The notes under the pieces were generated by a model. The model saw nothing but the letters and a program-made list of their open reading frames with translations, did not search any database and had not been told where the DNA came from. From the NCBI GenBank assembly GCA_014058405.1, contig CP047423.1, positions 2,898,501-2,962,500 of the forward strand: DNA of 64,000 nucleotides. Reading direction: 5' to 3'. This document shows, in pieces, positions 16,151 through 25,864 of this stretch. Both the position numbers and the translations under genes were made by a program. This DNA comes from Candidatus Nitrospira kreftii (GTDB taxonomy: Bacteria > Nitrospirota > Nitrospiria > Nitrospirales > Nitrospiraceae). Position 1 is the first letter of the stretch. Each line of letters opens with the position of its first letter.

Positions 16151-18151
16151 TCACGAAAAGAAATCGACTTCCTGCTCTCGATGCGTCCAACGCCGCACCA
16201 CGAAAATGGCGGCCGGCTCGTCCTGCGGATCCAATCGCACAATGTAGCGATCGCCGACCATAAGATCGCGCCGATCAGTGATCACATTGTGCAATTGATA
16301 GGTGTCTTCCGCTTTGATACCAAGCGCTTCAATCGGAATCCGAAGATGGGCTTCCTGATAGTGGAATGGACTGAGATTCACCGCCACGAGCACTGAGTTC
16401 CGCTTATCGGCCGTACTTTTTCCAAAGAACACAACCTGGTCGTTACTAGACTCATAGAATTCGAGATTCTCCAGTTCATGCAGTGCGGGATTGTCTCGCC
16501 TGATTCGATTGATCAACGTGACATAGTCGACGATGTGGCCTGGGCGATCCCAATCCCACACCTTAATCTCATATTTCTCCGAATCGAGATATTCCTCTCT
16601 CCCCGGCAGGGCTCGGTTTTCGCACAGCTCATACCCGCTGTAGATGCCGTACGAAGGTGATAACGTCGCCGCCAGTACCAACCGGAATTTGAAAGCCGGC
16701 CGGCCGCCTTGCTGAAGAATCTCCGGCAAAATGTCAGGCGTATTCGTGAAGAAGTTCGGCCGGAAATACTCCTTCATCTCGGTCTGGGACAACTCCGTCA
16801 TATACTCAGTCAATTCCTGCTTGAAGTTCCGCCAGGTGAAGTAGGTGTAGGATTGCGTAAACCCGGCTTTGGCCAGCGCCTTCATCATCTTCGGCTTGGT
16901 GAAGGCTTCGGAGAGAAACAGCACATCGGGATACTGCGCCTGCACCTCCCTGATCAGCCAGCCCCAAAAACTCACCGGCTTGGTATGTGGATTATCGACG
17001 CGGAAGATTCTCACGCCATGATTCGCCCAAAAGAGAATGACACGTTTCATCTCATTCCACAGTCCACGCCAATCCTGACAATAAAAATCAACGTTGAAGA
17101 TGTCCTGATATTTCTTGGGCGGATTCTCCGCGTACTTGATCGTGCCGTCCGGGCGGTGCGCAAACCACTCAGGATGTTCTTTCACATAGGGATGGTCCGG
17201 CGAGCAATTGATGGCAAAATCCAACGCGAGCTCCATCCCCTGAGCACGGACGGCCTTCTCGAACCGATCGAAATCTTCGATCGTACCTAGGCTCGGCTCC
17301 ACCGCGTCGTGGCCACCCCGCTCATTCCCAATCGCATAGGGACTGCCGGGATCGGTCGGAGCCGAGGTGAGGGAATTGTTTTTTCCTTTCCGGTTTGTCC
17401 GCCCGATCGGATGGATCGGAGTCAGATACAGCACATCGAACCCCATGGCCTTGATTGCCGGCAATCGCTTCTCACACTCTTGAAAGGTCGATCCTCTCTC
17501 AGGATTGGTCCCCTGAGAACGGGGAAATATTTCATACCAGGCCCCGAATCGCGCGCGGACTCGATCGACCACCAGCTCCAGCTCCCGATCGTACAGGGTC
17601 CAGGCAGTACGTTCCTGGTGCCGTTCCACAAGTTCGGAGAGTTCCTCATTGAGTGCCACCGTGAGTTGCGCCTCCTGCGTATCCGACGAACGCCATTGCG
17701 TGAGAAACGCTGCCAATCGGACTTTGTCCGGTTCCTCCGCGCGTTTCACCGCCTGCTCGACCAACGCTCGCCCTTCCAGAAGCTCGCTTTCAATACGCTC
17801 TCCCGCCTGGGATTTCTTGATCGCCTCTCGACGCCAGGATTCAAACGTGTTCGTGAAGGCCCCGATGGTATAGAGATAGCGCGTGTTTTCCTGAAGATCG
17901 AAATGGCCGACCCATCTGTCGTTATCGGTGTGCGACATCGCCGCCTCGTGCCATGACGTTTCTTTGATCGTCCGATATCGAAGCACAGCGGTCAGAACGT
18001 CGTGCCCTTCCTTGAAAATATCAGCAGACACACTCAGACGATCTCCGACTTCACGTTTGATCGAGTACCGTCCGCCGTTGATCTCGGGTTGTACCGCTTC
18101 GATGATGATCGGCGACCACGCTTCAGGCTTCGCTTTCGTCCTCAACCCCAC
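16151..18151 (-). CDS. glgE: Alpha-1,4-glucan:maltose-1-phosphate maltosyltransferase
   Basis: 666 residues from a GTG at 18151, chosen because AAAGGAGG stands nine bases before it; an upstream ATG (18217) would add 22 residues with no ribosome-binding site. The start then agrees with family openings (IIIEAVQPEINGGRYSIKRE). Domains: beta N domain, helical S domain, GH13_3 catalytic barrel, C domain. FRVDNPHTKPVSFWGW contains the nucleophile (about D386), LFLSEAFTKPKMM the acid/base (about E415), and PTDPGSPYAIG and YFRPNFFTNTPDILPE are GlgE-specific. It extends alpha-glucan with maltose from maltose-1-phosphate. Together with TreS, Mak and GlgB the whole GlgE route is in this window. Confidence 0.94.
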   Translation of the reverse strand: MGLRTKAKPEAWSPIIIEAVQPEINGGRYSIKREVGDRLSVSADIFKEGHDVLTAVLRYRTIKETSWHEAAMSHTDNDRWVGHFDLQENTRYLYTIGAFTNTFESWRREAIKKSQAGERIESELLEGRALVEQAVKRAEEPDKVRLAAFLTQWRSSDTQEAQLTVALNEELSELVERHQERTAWTLYDRELELVVDRVRARFGAWYEIFPRSQGTNPERGSTFQECEKRLPAIKAMGFDVLYLTPIHPIGRTNRKGKNNSLTSAPTDPGSPYAIGNERGGHDAVEPSLGTIEDFDRFEKAVRAQGMELALDFAINCSPDHPYVKEHPEWFAHRPDGTIKYAENPPKKYQDIFNVDFYCQDWRGLWNEMKRVILFWANHGVRIFRVDNPHTKPVSFWGWLIREVQAQYPDVLFLSEAFTKPKMMKALAKAGFTQSYTYFTWRNFKQELTEYMTELSQTEMKEYFRPNFFTNTPDILPEILQQGGRPAFKFRLVLAATLSPSYGIYSGYELCENRALPGREEYLDSEKYEIKVWDWDRPGHIVDYVTLINRIRRDNPALHELENLEFYESSNDQVVFFGKSTADKRNSVLVAVNLSPFHYQEAHLRIPIEALGIKAEDTYQLHNVITDRRDLMVGDRYIVRLDPQDEPAAIFVVRRWTHREQEVDFFS

Positions 18152-18287
18152 TTGTCGATACCTCCTTTCAAGTGGCTCAAGATGTTGGAGCGCGATTCGG
18201 CTCCTCGCTTTGAGCAACTGGATGTGTGATGTACCCCCAATACTCTCTCAGTGACGCCGGCCCCCTCCGACGCAACTGTCGAATCAT

Positions 18288-21200
18288 TCATGTCGCCCGT
18301 TCCATCAATGCGACCGGACACTCCATCAGAATCTCGGCGGCAGCAATGGCCTGGCGACCCTCGTCCGGGAGAGTCCCCGACCGTCTTCCGGTTAGAACGT
18401 TCCGGTAGAGTGATCCTTCCTTCCACGAAGGCATGGTCACCTTCGTGTCCCCCCAGACCCGCTCACCGACTGGAAGTTCGGTCGGATTCTCGATCACACC
18501 GGTCAACAGGCGCGGAACGACAACGACCGCGGCCTGGTCCCCATGAATACGTGCAAATGCGAAAAGATGTTCTCGCTTCGCCCCGGACACTTGGAGCGGG
18601 ACGTACTCCCCCTGTCTGAACAACTCGGCATGTTCTCGTCGGTACCACAATCCTTGTGTCGTAAGCCACAGTTTGATCCGTCCATCCGCTCGATGGGTCA
18701 GGAGATCTTTCAAAAGCTCCTGCCGAGCCTGCACCGAATCGGCGGCTTGCTTCACGGCGGCGAGGACCGTACGTCTTATTCCAAAATTCACAGGCCGCCG
18801 ATTGTCCGGGTCAACCAGATTGAAGTCCCAGAGTTCCGTTCCCTGATAGAAATCCGGCACGCCGGGAGCCATCATCTTGATCAGCAGCTGCGCAAGTGAG
18901 TTGTACATTCCGTACTGCGCAATTCTGCGCTGGAACGGGAGAAAATCATCAAGAAAGTCATTTGCTTCTGATCGGTTGAGCACCCCTGCCACAAATCGGC
19001 GCATGGCCTCTTCATACTCATGATCAGAATTAACCCAACTCGTGTGAACCTTCGCCTCTCTTATCGCTTTGTTCATGTAGTCCTGGATCCTCACGCAAAA
19101 CCCTTCGTAGCCCTGCGTATCGAGTTGAATCAGCGGCCAGGCGCCGATCAAAGTTTGGTAAAGGAGGTATTCATCATCCGCACTCGGCGCCGGCCCCTGC
19201 TCCGCAGAAACCTTCCACTTTCGATTCGCTTTGCTCCACTGAGTCACTCGCTGGCTCCAGAGCTTCGGCACCTCTGACAGCACCGAAATCCTCGTCCGTA
19301 CATCTTCCCCGCGTTTCGTATCATGCGTCGCGGTGGCCGACAAAGTGGCCGGCCATCGGCCCTGTCGCTCCTTCAACTGTTGGTGCGCCATCGTCGGTGT
19401 CGTGCCGAACTGCTGTGGGTCGGCACCCACTTCATTCAACGAGACGAGTCGGTGGTACCGGTAGAATGCCGTGTCCTCAATGCCTTTTGCCGTTACCGGA
19501 CTCGTCGTCTGTTGAAACTTCATGACGAACCGAAGCCGCTCGACATCGTGCGCCTCGCGCGAATCCGCTGCTTGCAAGAGAAGATCTCGAACAAATTCAA
19601 AGACCAATCCACTGAGCGCAGGATTACGACGTTTGGCCTTGGTCACGGCCTGCCAAATAAAGGCCCGATCTCGATCTAGTATCCCTTCGGGCGATGCCGT
19701 GATATACGTCCGGTAGACCGGGAAGCAGGCGATGATCTCTCGAATCGCATGCGTCAGACTATTGAGCGTATAGTCGCGGGATCGTCGATCCCGTTCCGAC
19801 AGGCGGTTCAGCTGGTGGCCCAGGACATTCAATTCGCTCGCCATCGAGGCGCTCATGATCAGCCGCTTGGATTGGTAGGCTAACTCCTCAAACGTGTCTT
19901 CCTTGCCGACAAAACGAGCATAGGCCGCCTCGATGGACCGCTCGTTCGCACGACTCACGAAAAGCCCGTTGATAAGCGCCAAGAAGTCGTACCCCGTGGT
20001 GCCATGAACCGGCCATGACTCGGGAATCCTTTCGTTGGCACCAAGAATCTTTTCGACGATCAGATACAGCGGTCTCGTTTCCGAGTCGGCAACCTCCGGC
20101 CATTCCTTTCTCGCCCATCCCTGGAGTTTCTGGAGATAGTCAGGCGGGTCATAGAGACCATCGACATGGTCGATCCGAAGGCCGGTCACCGCTCCCTCTC
20201 TCAGCAGTCGAAACACCAACTGATGCGATGCCTCGAAGACCTCGGGATTCTCCATCCGAAGAGCGGCGAGCTCGTTGATATCAAAAAACCTCCGGTAGTT
20301 GATCTCTTCAGCCGCGACCCGCCAGTCAGCCAGACGATAGGCTTGATCGTTCAACAGCGCGTCGAGCAGGTCGAAGCTGCGTGGGTCTCCCTTGGTCCCG
20401 TTAATCTGCCGAATGTTCTCGTCCAGGAAACTGCGGATGGCCGCATGACCCTCCATCAGGGCCGACAGACGGCGACGGATGATTTCCTTCTCCCGATAGC
20501 GCACGACGACCGCCTCCGGATCGAGGGCGTTGCGTGGGGGTAAATGCGTGAGGGCCGTGATGATACTCTGTAGTTCCATCACATGGGGACTGCCGGCTCC
20601 CTCTGCGTCAACGAATTCTTTGAGACGATGTGCCAGGATGAGGACGGACGCTTTGGGTGCCACTGGAAGACGATGTTCGTAGTAGCGGATGATGTATCGC
20701 CCGTCCTGATATTCTATCTGTAATTCTTGGTTTTCCAGCACGACGCCGTATTGATTGCCGAGGATCGGCAGGAGCACTTTGTTCCGCAGTTCGGCCTTGA
20801 GCGGGTCCCAATCGATATCAAAAAAGGACGCGTACGGTGAGATGGGTCCATTCTCGAGCACATCCTGCCACCATGCGTTGATTTGCTGGGTGATGCCCAT
20901 ATGATTCGGCACGACATCCAGCAGATGCCCCATACCACGTCGATGCAACTCATCGATCATCGCCCGATAGTCGTCTTCGCTTCCAAGCTCCGGATTCAGG
21001 GTCGTCGGATCGACCACGTCATATCCATGGAGACTACCGGGTACTGCCCTGAAATAGGGGGAGCAATAGAGATCCATGATGCCCAGGTCATCCAAATAGG
21101 GGATCAGTTGTGTCGCGTCTTGGAAGGTGAATGTGCGGTTAAGCTGAATGCGATACGTGGCGATTGGGATTCGTGGCATGGCGATGGGTGTCACGAGCAT
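18288..21200 (-). CDS. treY: Malto-oligosyltrehalose synthase
   Basis: 970 residues, a GH13 enzyme of the usual long TreY length. It opens with IPIATYRIQLNRTFTFQDA and ISPYASFFDIDW follows, both typical. Catalytic residues: GLRIDHVDGLYDP (nucleophile, about D343), LIVEKILGANERIPESW (acid/base, about E382), and TATHDTKRGEDVRTRI (about D628). The C terminus has FYQGTELWDFNLVDPDNRRP. It converts the reducing-end linkage of maltodextrins to alpha,alpha-1,1, and TreZ (37578-39455) then releases trehalose. treZ is 16 kb away rather than adjacent. An in-frame ATG at 21179 fits the conserved start equally well. Confidence 0.94.
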   Translation of the reverse strand: MLVTPIAMPRIPIATYRIQLNRTFTFQDATQLIPYLDDLGIMDLYCSPYFRAVPGSLHGYDVVDPTTLNPELGSEDDYRAMIDELHRRGMGHLLDVVPNHMGITQQINAWWQDVLENGPISPYASFFDIDWDPLKAELRNKVLLPILGNQYGVVLENQELQIEYQDGRYIIRYYEHRLPVAPKASVLILAHRLKEFVDAEGAGSPHVMELQSIITALTHLPPRNALDPEAVVVRYREKEIIRRRLSALMEGHAAIRSFLDENIRQINGTKGDPRSFDLLDALLNDQAYRLADWRVAAEEINYRRFFDINELAALRMENPEVFEASHQLVFRLLREGAVTGLRIDHVDGLYDPPDYLQKLQGWARKEWPEVADSETRPLYLIVEKILGANERIPESWPVHGTTGYDFLALINGLFVSRANERSIEAAYARFVGKEDTFEELAYQSKRLIMSASMASELNVLGHQLNRLSERDRRSRDYTLNSLTHAIREIIACFPVYRTYITASPEGILDRDRAFIWQAVTKAKRRNPALSGLVFEFVRDLLLQAADSREAHDVERLRFVMKFQQTTSPVTAKGIEDTAFYRYHRLVSLNEVGADPQQFGTTPTMAHQQLKERQGRWPATLSATATHDTKRGEDVRTRISVLSEVPKLWSQRVTQWSKANRKWKVSAEQGPAPSADDEYLLYQTLIGAWPLIQLDTQGYEGFCVRIQDYMNKAIREAKVHTSWVNSDHEYEEAMRRFVAGVLNRSEANDFLDDFLPFQRRIAQYGMYNSLAQLLIKMMAPGVPDFYQGTELWDFNLVDPDNRRPVNFGIRRTVLAAVKQAADSVQARQELLKDLLTHRADGRIKLWLTTQGLWYRREHAELFRQGEYVPLQVSGAKREHLFAFARIHGDQAAVVVVPRLLTGVIENPTELPVGERVWGDTKVTMPSWKEGSLYRNVLTGRRSGTLPDEGRQAIAAAEILMECPVALMERAT

Positions 21201-21266
21201 GTCCTACAACACGGTGGATCAACCCGGTCAACATTCGAACGCTCGAAAGTAATGGCACGCACACGG

Positions 21267-21917
21267 CTAGTCGGCGATCACGTGCGCGCTGGTGGATTTG
21301 GTGTTCCCCCAGTTCTCCTCGCTCCCTGCGTTCGCCTGCAGGACGCGCAATAACCGGCTTTCGGTTTGTCGATCGTGGTGTCCTATCAGTTGATCCGACT
21401 CGCGAACTCGTTTCCGGTCCTCCATCAATACATAGGTCAACTCCGCCAGGATCTTGTTCTGCGCCCGTACCTGCGCCCGCAACATTCGGACCTCGTGGAT
21501 GAGATCCGGCTCGCGTGTCACGGATTCCAGAGCGGGCGACGCAGCGATCTGTAGCCGCTCTTCGGACACTCGGGGTCCATGTCGAACCCATCCGACTGCC
21601 TTCGTCGTTCCTCCTCGAAGAGCGTGAGCCGTCGTACTCGCCCCCTGAAAGATAAAAGACACTCCACTTCCAAGAACTTTGGCGGCATTCCAACCCCGTT
21701 CTGTCGCTCTCCAAGACGTTCGGTGCAGCCACCCTGCGAATACGGCTGCTTGTTGGGAACAGGCCTGCACAACACGTTGTGCCCGTCCGTAGGATAAATG
21801 CACGCGAGTCCGCAGTGGAACCAGCTCCGACCCTACCGGCGTGAGTGACGGATCGGGACGCGCCACGATGGTCAACATCTTGACAGGCCTCGTCAGGCTC
21901 ATTCTTTTCTTGCTCAT
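21267..21917 (-). CDS. Hypothetical protein in the glycogen operon
   Basis: 216 residues. Its ATG overlaps the glgC stop by four bases (ATGA), which supports this frame over the longer overlapping frame 21139-22011. The N-terminal half is basic with moderately hydrophobic stretches (NAAKVLGSGVSFIFQGAS), and about residues 130-190 look like a coiled coil (LIHEVRMLRAQVRAQNKILAEL...). No enzyme motif. It could be a scaffold or granule-associated protein, as suggested only by its place between glgC and treY. Confidence 0.6.
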   Translation of the reverse strand: MSKKRMSLTRPVKMLTIVARPDPSLTPVGSELVPLRTRVHLSYGRAQRVVQACSQQAAVFAGWLHRTSWRATERGWNAAKVLGSGVSFIFQGASTTAHALRGGTTKAVGWVRHGPRVSEERLQIAASPALESVTREPDLIHEVRMLRAQVRAQNKILAELTYVLMEDRKRVRESDQLIGHHDRQTESRLLRVLQANAGSEENWGNTKSTSAHVIAD

Positions 21918-23179
21918 ACGCCTCCTCCCTGTAGGTCTTCCTTCCTTGGTCGATCATGGGGAATTCCACGGAACTGTCTGGGTAACACGACCAGGTTAGA
22001 CCGTGAGACATGATATCGTTTTCGATCCTGTGCCGGATTCAATCCCATTTCGGAACCGGCGGGAATCACGTTGAACCGGTCTGCAACCACTCGTCGAAGA
22101 TGTGATTTTGCGCCGACGATTGAACCGTCGAGGATGATGCACTCTTCGATCTTGGTGCCGGATTCAATGCGCACATTCCGACCGATGACAGAACGCCTGA
22201 TGTCAGCATCCAGAACCTGGCTCCCCTGCCCAATCATGGAATCCTCGACATAGGCTTTTGCCAAACTTGCGGTCGGTCCATCGAATGTGTCGGTGAGGAT
22301 GGGCCAGTCTCCATTTCGCAGGTCAAAAATCGGGCATTCTCCAAGAATATCCAGGTGGGCCTGCCAGTAGGTCTCCAACGTCCCGACATCCCGCCAATAT
22401 CCTCGTTCCTCATAGGGTTTCAATCCCGGGACGACGTTCTGCATGAAATTGTAGGCCACCACGTGGTTCTTTTTCATGATGGAGGGGATCACGTCTCGAC
22501 CAAAGTCGTGAGAGCCTCCCTTTCTGGCATCTTCGGACAGCACCTTCAAAAGGACATCCGTCTCGAAAATATAGTTGCCCATCGATGAAAAAGCATGCTC
22601 CGAATCACGGGGCATCGGTTTCGGATGTTTGGGTTTTTCCGCGAAACCCACGATACGATCATTCGCATCGGTCTCGATGATTCCGAAACCACGCGCAGCA
22701 TGGAGCGGGACCGGCCGTGCCGCGACTGTCACATCGGCCCGGCGTTCCTGATGAAATCGTACCATCTGTTCGATATCCATCCGGTAAATATGATCGGCGC
22801 CGAACACAGCCACCAGGTCCGGCGAAAAGTCTTCGATGAGATTCAGATTGTGAAAGACCGCATCGGCGGTGCCTTCGTACCAACCGCCGCCAGCTTTCAT
22901 CTGCGGTGGGACTACCGTAATGAATTGCCGCTTAATCCGTCCACCAATCCGCCACGCTCGTCGCAAATGCTCGATCAGCGACTGCGAACGGTACTGCACC
23001 AGCACATACATCGCCATGATGTCGGAGTTCAAGAAGTTGCTCAGCACGAAGTCGACGATGCGATACTTCCCTCCGAACGGCACCGCCGGTTTGCTGCGGA
23101 CTTCCGTCAGCGGCATGAGCCGTTCGCCTTTGCCTCCGGCCATCACGATCGCCAGCACACGCTTGCCTGCGCTGCTCAA
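21914..23179 (-). CDS. glgC: Glucose-1-phosphate adenylyltransferase
   Basis: 421 residues, starting at TTG 23179 behind AAGGAG (spacing eight). The nucleotide-binding loop MAGGKGERLMPLTEVRSKPA, FGGKYRIVDFVLSNFLNS and GTADAVFHNL are all present, as is GADHIYRMD (catalytic Asp region) and RGFGIIETD. A left-handed beta-helix C domain follows (SQVLDADIRRSVIGRNVRIE). It makes ADP-glucose from ATP and glucose-1-phosphate, the first committed step of glycogen synthesis and also a donor for TreT. No classical GlgA is in the window, so ADP-glucose may be used here by TreT, or a glgA lies elsewhere. It is first in the eleven-gene minus-strand series. Confidence 0.95.
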   Translation of the reverse strand: MSSAGKRVLAIVMAGGKGERLMPLTEVRSKPAVPFGGKYRIVDFVLSNFLNSDIMAMYVLVQYRSQSLIEHLRRAWRIGGRIKRQFITVVPPQMKAGGGWYEGTADAVFHNLNLIEDFSPDLVAVFGADHIYRMDIEQMVRFHQERRADVTVAARPVPLHAARGFGIIETDANDRIVGFAEKPKHPKPMPRDSEHAFSSMGNYIFETDVLLKVLSEDARKGGSHDFGRDVIPSIMKKNHVVAYNFMQNVVPGLKPYEERGYWRDVGTLETYWQAHLDILGECPIFDLRNGDWPILTDTFDGPTASLAKAYVEDSMIGQGSQVLDADIRRSVIGRNVRIESGTKIEECIILDGSIVGAKSHLRRVVADRFNVIPAGSEMGLNPAQDRKRYHVSRSNLVVLPRQFRGIPHDRPRKEDLQGGGV

Positions 23180-23546
23180 CTCACGTTCTCCTTCACCATT
23201 CAGCGCAACCTACCCATCGCAGCCTCTCGTTCTTCATGATGCTCGCCTCCGAACAGCTCCGATATACGCGGAATCGCAAAGCGACATTGAAAATCGTTGT
23301 TCTACCACCGGCCCGCTAATGGCTCTCATGAACGCCTGCAGGGTGCGGTATTGAGCCTTCCCCCCCTCAGTTTCTTCAAACAAATCCTTCAATGATCGCA
23401 ATCGTTCGAAGGTTCATACGGATCGCGATCCGTGTCCCCATACTGCCCCTTCCACATTCTTTCCGCAAGCAGCTTCTCCCTCCGGAAGCTATTCTGACGT
23501 CATCACCTGAGAAACGTTTCTTAGATCCTGCGATACGGGAGCAATT
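23180..23546. other. Upstream region of the glgC series
   Basis: 367 bases with no credible gene, between the TetR gene and glgC (both minus strand). It should hold the promoter of the long operon. I see no confident -35/-10 pair and no obvious palindromic TetR operator by eye. Confidence 0.35.
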
Positions 23547-24221
23547 TCAATTCGCCGAATGATTGCCTGTTCCGGACCGGGATCCATTACCTGCCTTCAG
23601 CAGTGGCTGGAGGCTTCGATCGAGCACGTCTATAAAATGTCGGCGCCTGCGCCCGGTCGATTCTTGGCCTTCAAACAAGACATCATAGGTCAAGACTCCC
23701 GATGTATAGGCCGCCATCGCCCTCGCAATGTCTCGCGCACTGTCAGGCTGATCATCCTTCATAGCCGGTTTGATGAGTTGGGTAAGCCGGTCTAGGTGGG
23801 CGTTGTAAATTGCCCGCAAGTCATTCGCCACACCGACCTGAAGCTGCATCAGTCCCCTGACCTGGTGAAAAAAGAGCAAATACTCTGGGCAATTTACAAA
23901 GAAGTCTACGCGTGCCTCAATGGCCGCCGATAGAATCTTCGGTCCTGTCGGGACCTTCTGAACGGCCTGCTCCGTCTTAGACAGCAATGTATCCAATCCC
24001 TCTCTGAGTAATGCGCAAATGATCGCTTCTTTGGAATCAAAATATTTATAGAAGGTCCCTTTACCCTGGTCGGCCAATTCCGTGATGTCTTCGATCTTCG
24101 CCCAATAGATTCCCTTTTCGGAAAACAGTCGCCGTGCGACTTCCAAGAGCCGCCTGTTTGTCCGTGCTTTTCGTCGCTCGACCCGTGAGAGCGACGCCTC
24201 GGCCTGTGCTAGTGTGTTCAT
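23547..24221 (-). CDS. TetR-family transcriptional regulator
   Basis: 224 residues from ATG 24221 (GGAGG upstream; an extension to 24284 lacks support). The N-terminal helix-turn-helix is clear: RRLLEVARRLFSEKGIYWAK, IEDITELADQGKGTFYKYFD, SKEAIICALL. The C-terminal ligand domain is typical in length with no named ligand. The gene follows the CBM48 gene by 19 bases and stands just before glgC, so it is a good candidate regulator of the storage genes; that link is inference. Confidence 0.88.
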   Translation of the reverse strand: MNTLAQAEASLSRVERRKARTNRRLLEVARRLFSEKGIYWAKIEDITELADQGKGTFYKYFDSKEAIICALLREGLDTLLSKTEQAVQKVPTGPKILSAAIEARVDFFVNCPEYLLFFHQVRGLMQLQVGVANDLRAIYNAHLDRLTQLIKPAMKDDQPDSARDIARAMAAYTSGVLTYDVLFEGQESTGRRRRHFIDVLDRSLQPLLKAGNGSRSGTGNHSAN

Positions 24222-24240
24222 CGCTGTCCCCTTCACCTCC

Positions 24241-24600
24241 CTATGCGGTAGGACCAAAACTCTCGTCGGCATTGATCCCGACATTGCGTATGGAATTGAA
24301 GGTACCGTGTTCGTTCAGGACTCGTTGGAGATTGAGCGGATCCTCTTCCCATCGCTCCCCGTTGATCACGAATTTGTATTGGTAGGTACCTGGAGCCAAC
24401 ATGACCTTGACCTTCCACAGGCCACCAGCGTCCCGTTTCATCGGCTTGCTCTCCAGGTTCCACTGATTGAAGTCTCCCACCAAGGCCACGACTTGGGCCG
24501 AAGGATCGAAATACTCAAACAAGACCGATTCTTTCTTGGGTCCCTTCTGTGTGCGACTCCGTCGAGGCGAAGAAGACTTTTTCTTCCCTGGCTCTTTCAT
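24241..24600 (-). CDS. Stand-alone CBM48 glycogen-binding domain protein
   Basis: 119 residues. After a basic, Ser/Lys-rich tail (about 20 residues), the rest is one CBM48/AMPK-beta-type E-set domain: VLFEYFDPSAQVVALVGDFN, QWNLESKPMKRD, GLWKVKVMLAPGTYQYKFVI, NGERWEEDP. The Trp and Lys residues that line the glucan site in AMPK beta are in place (W in NQW, W in GLWKV, K in YKFV). No catalytic domain is attached. It could tether a partner to glycogen or sense glucan. It is 19 bases upstream of the TetR gene, suggesting a sensor-regulator pair (inference). Confidence 0.87.
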   Translation of the reverse strand: MKEPGKKKSSSPRRSRTQKGPKKESVLFEYFDPSAQVVALVGDFNQWNLESKPMKRDAGGLWKVKVMLAPGTYQYKFVINGERWEEDPLNLQRVLNEHGTFNSIRNVGINADESFGPTA

Positions 24601-24709
24601 TCATTCCTCCTTAGAAACCATGAACTGCGCTCGCATTCTTCACCGGAGTGAATACCGCACTCTTGGCAATACTGGACTGAAACATTTCATTGTTCGTCAT
24701 GATCGATCG

Positions 24710-25684
24710 TTATGCAACCCCCACCAGGTCAACCGGAAACGCCGGAGCCTTCCCAATTCTGCGTAGGCTCTGGGCGATCCGTTTTGGTCTCCCCCAGTCG
24801 CTCCAGACCACGTCTTTGACGTCCAACACAGATACCTTGTGAAACACGTGCTCCAGAAAGTCCATAGAGAAGTTTCCTTGTGGCATGGTTTCATACAAAC
24901 TCTCCAGGACCTGCGATTCCTTTGATTCGCCGACGGCCAGCATGAAAGTTTCAAAAAGGCCCATCATTGACGGCAGGACTTTCGTTCCCAGTTTCCAGAG
25001 GGTTTCGACTTTCGCGACGATGATCATGGTGTTCCACAGCACCTGTCCTTCCACGAATGTCTTCGCCACATGTCGTTCCGGTTTCTCAACAAACCGTCCG
25101 ACGTGCCACAAGGAATGGGCTCCGTACCCACCGACATAGCGAGCCACCTGGATGTAACCATAATCCAGATCGACCCCATCCGGCTGGATGCCTAAGAGAA
25201 TCAGTCGATCTTCAAGTAAATCGATCGCACGGACTGCATGCCTAACCGCCTCAACCAATTGCTTTTCGGGGTGGACGAAGTGGTCGGATGGGTAGATTGC
25301 TACGGTGGCGTCAGGATCTGCTGCTCGTACATAGGTGAGAGGAAGAAAGACTCCCGGGGCCGTATCACAGTTCGCCGGTTGCACCACGAGCAATCCCCCT
25401 TTGCCAGCCAACTGACTGCGAGCGGTCTCCTCTTGGCTCGCACCGACGACGGTCACCCGCTGAGTAGGAGCCGCAAGTAGGTCAGCTCGGTCCACAGTAT
25501 GTTGAAGCATAGACCTGGTGCCCGTAAATGTGCAATATTGTTTGGGGCGCTCCTCTCCGAGCCACTGCTTGATCATCGGAGCCAATCTCGTTCCCTCTCC
25601 GCCAGCCAGAACTATCGACCAGAGGTGAGGAATGATATCCACATCGTTTCGCATATTCCATTTTTCTGGAGTTCGGATGGTCAT
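24710..25684 (-). CDS. Mannose-1-phosphate guanylyltransferase-type nucleotidyltransferase
   Basis: 324 residues, ATG 25684 behind AAGGAGG. The nucleotide loop is LAGGEGTRLAPMIKQWLGEE with RPKQYCTF, then VQPANCDTAPGVFLPLTYV, AIYPSDHFV (metal Asp) and VEKPER. This is the ManC/GMP-type pattern, but the C-terminal phosphomannose isomerase domain is missing, so it is the short, single-function form. It would make GDP-mannose or another NDP-hexose from the hexose-1-phosphate. GDP-mannose could feed mannosyl- or glucosylglycerate-type synthesis in the same region; the true substrate is uncertain. Confidence 0.8.
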   Translation of the reverse strand: MTIRTPEKWNMRNDVDIIPHLWSIVLAGGEGTRLAPMIKQWLGEERPKQYCTFTGTRSMLQHTVDRADLLAAPTQRVTVVGASQEETARSQLAGKGGLLVVQPANCDTAPGVFLPLTYVRAADPDATVAIYPSDHFVHPEKQLVEAVRHAVRAIDLLEDRLILLGIQPDGVDLDYGYIQVARYVGGYGAHSLWHVGRFVEKPERHVAKTFVEGQVLWNTMIIVAKVETLWKLGTKVLPSMMGLFETFMLAVGESKESQVLESLYETMPQGNFSMDFLEHVFHKVSVLDVKDVVWSDWGRPKRIAQSLRRIGKAPAFPVDLVGVA

Positions 25685-25864
25685 TCGTTTCCTCCTTCGA
25701 TCAGGTCCTCCGGTTACGTCTAACCTCTCTTCTTACACCCCGCAGTACAGTTCCAGATCTCGGCGTCCTCCCATGAGAGCGCGTCCGCAGCCCCTCGAAG
25801 CGAACCTCGTATCATGGGTTCCTGACAACACAACACGGTTCTTTACTCACCAGCGCTCACTTGC

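Noticed and set aside
21139-22011. Long minus-strand frame (290 codons) overlapping glgC and the treY start
   Set aside because: It runs across two well-supported genes; the frame 21267-21917 starts in an ATGA overlap with glgC and is the better choice.
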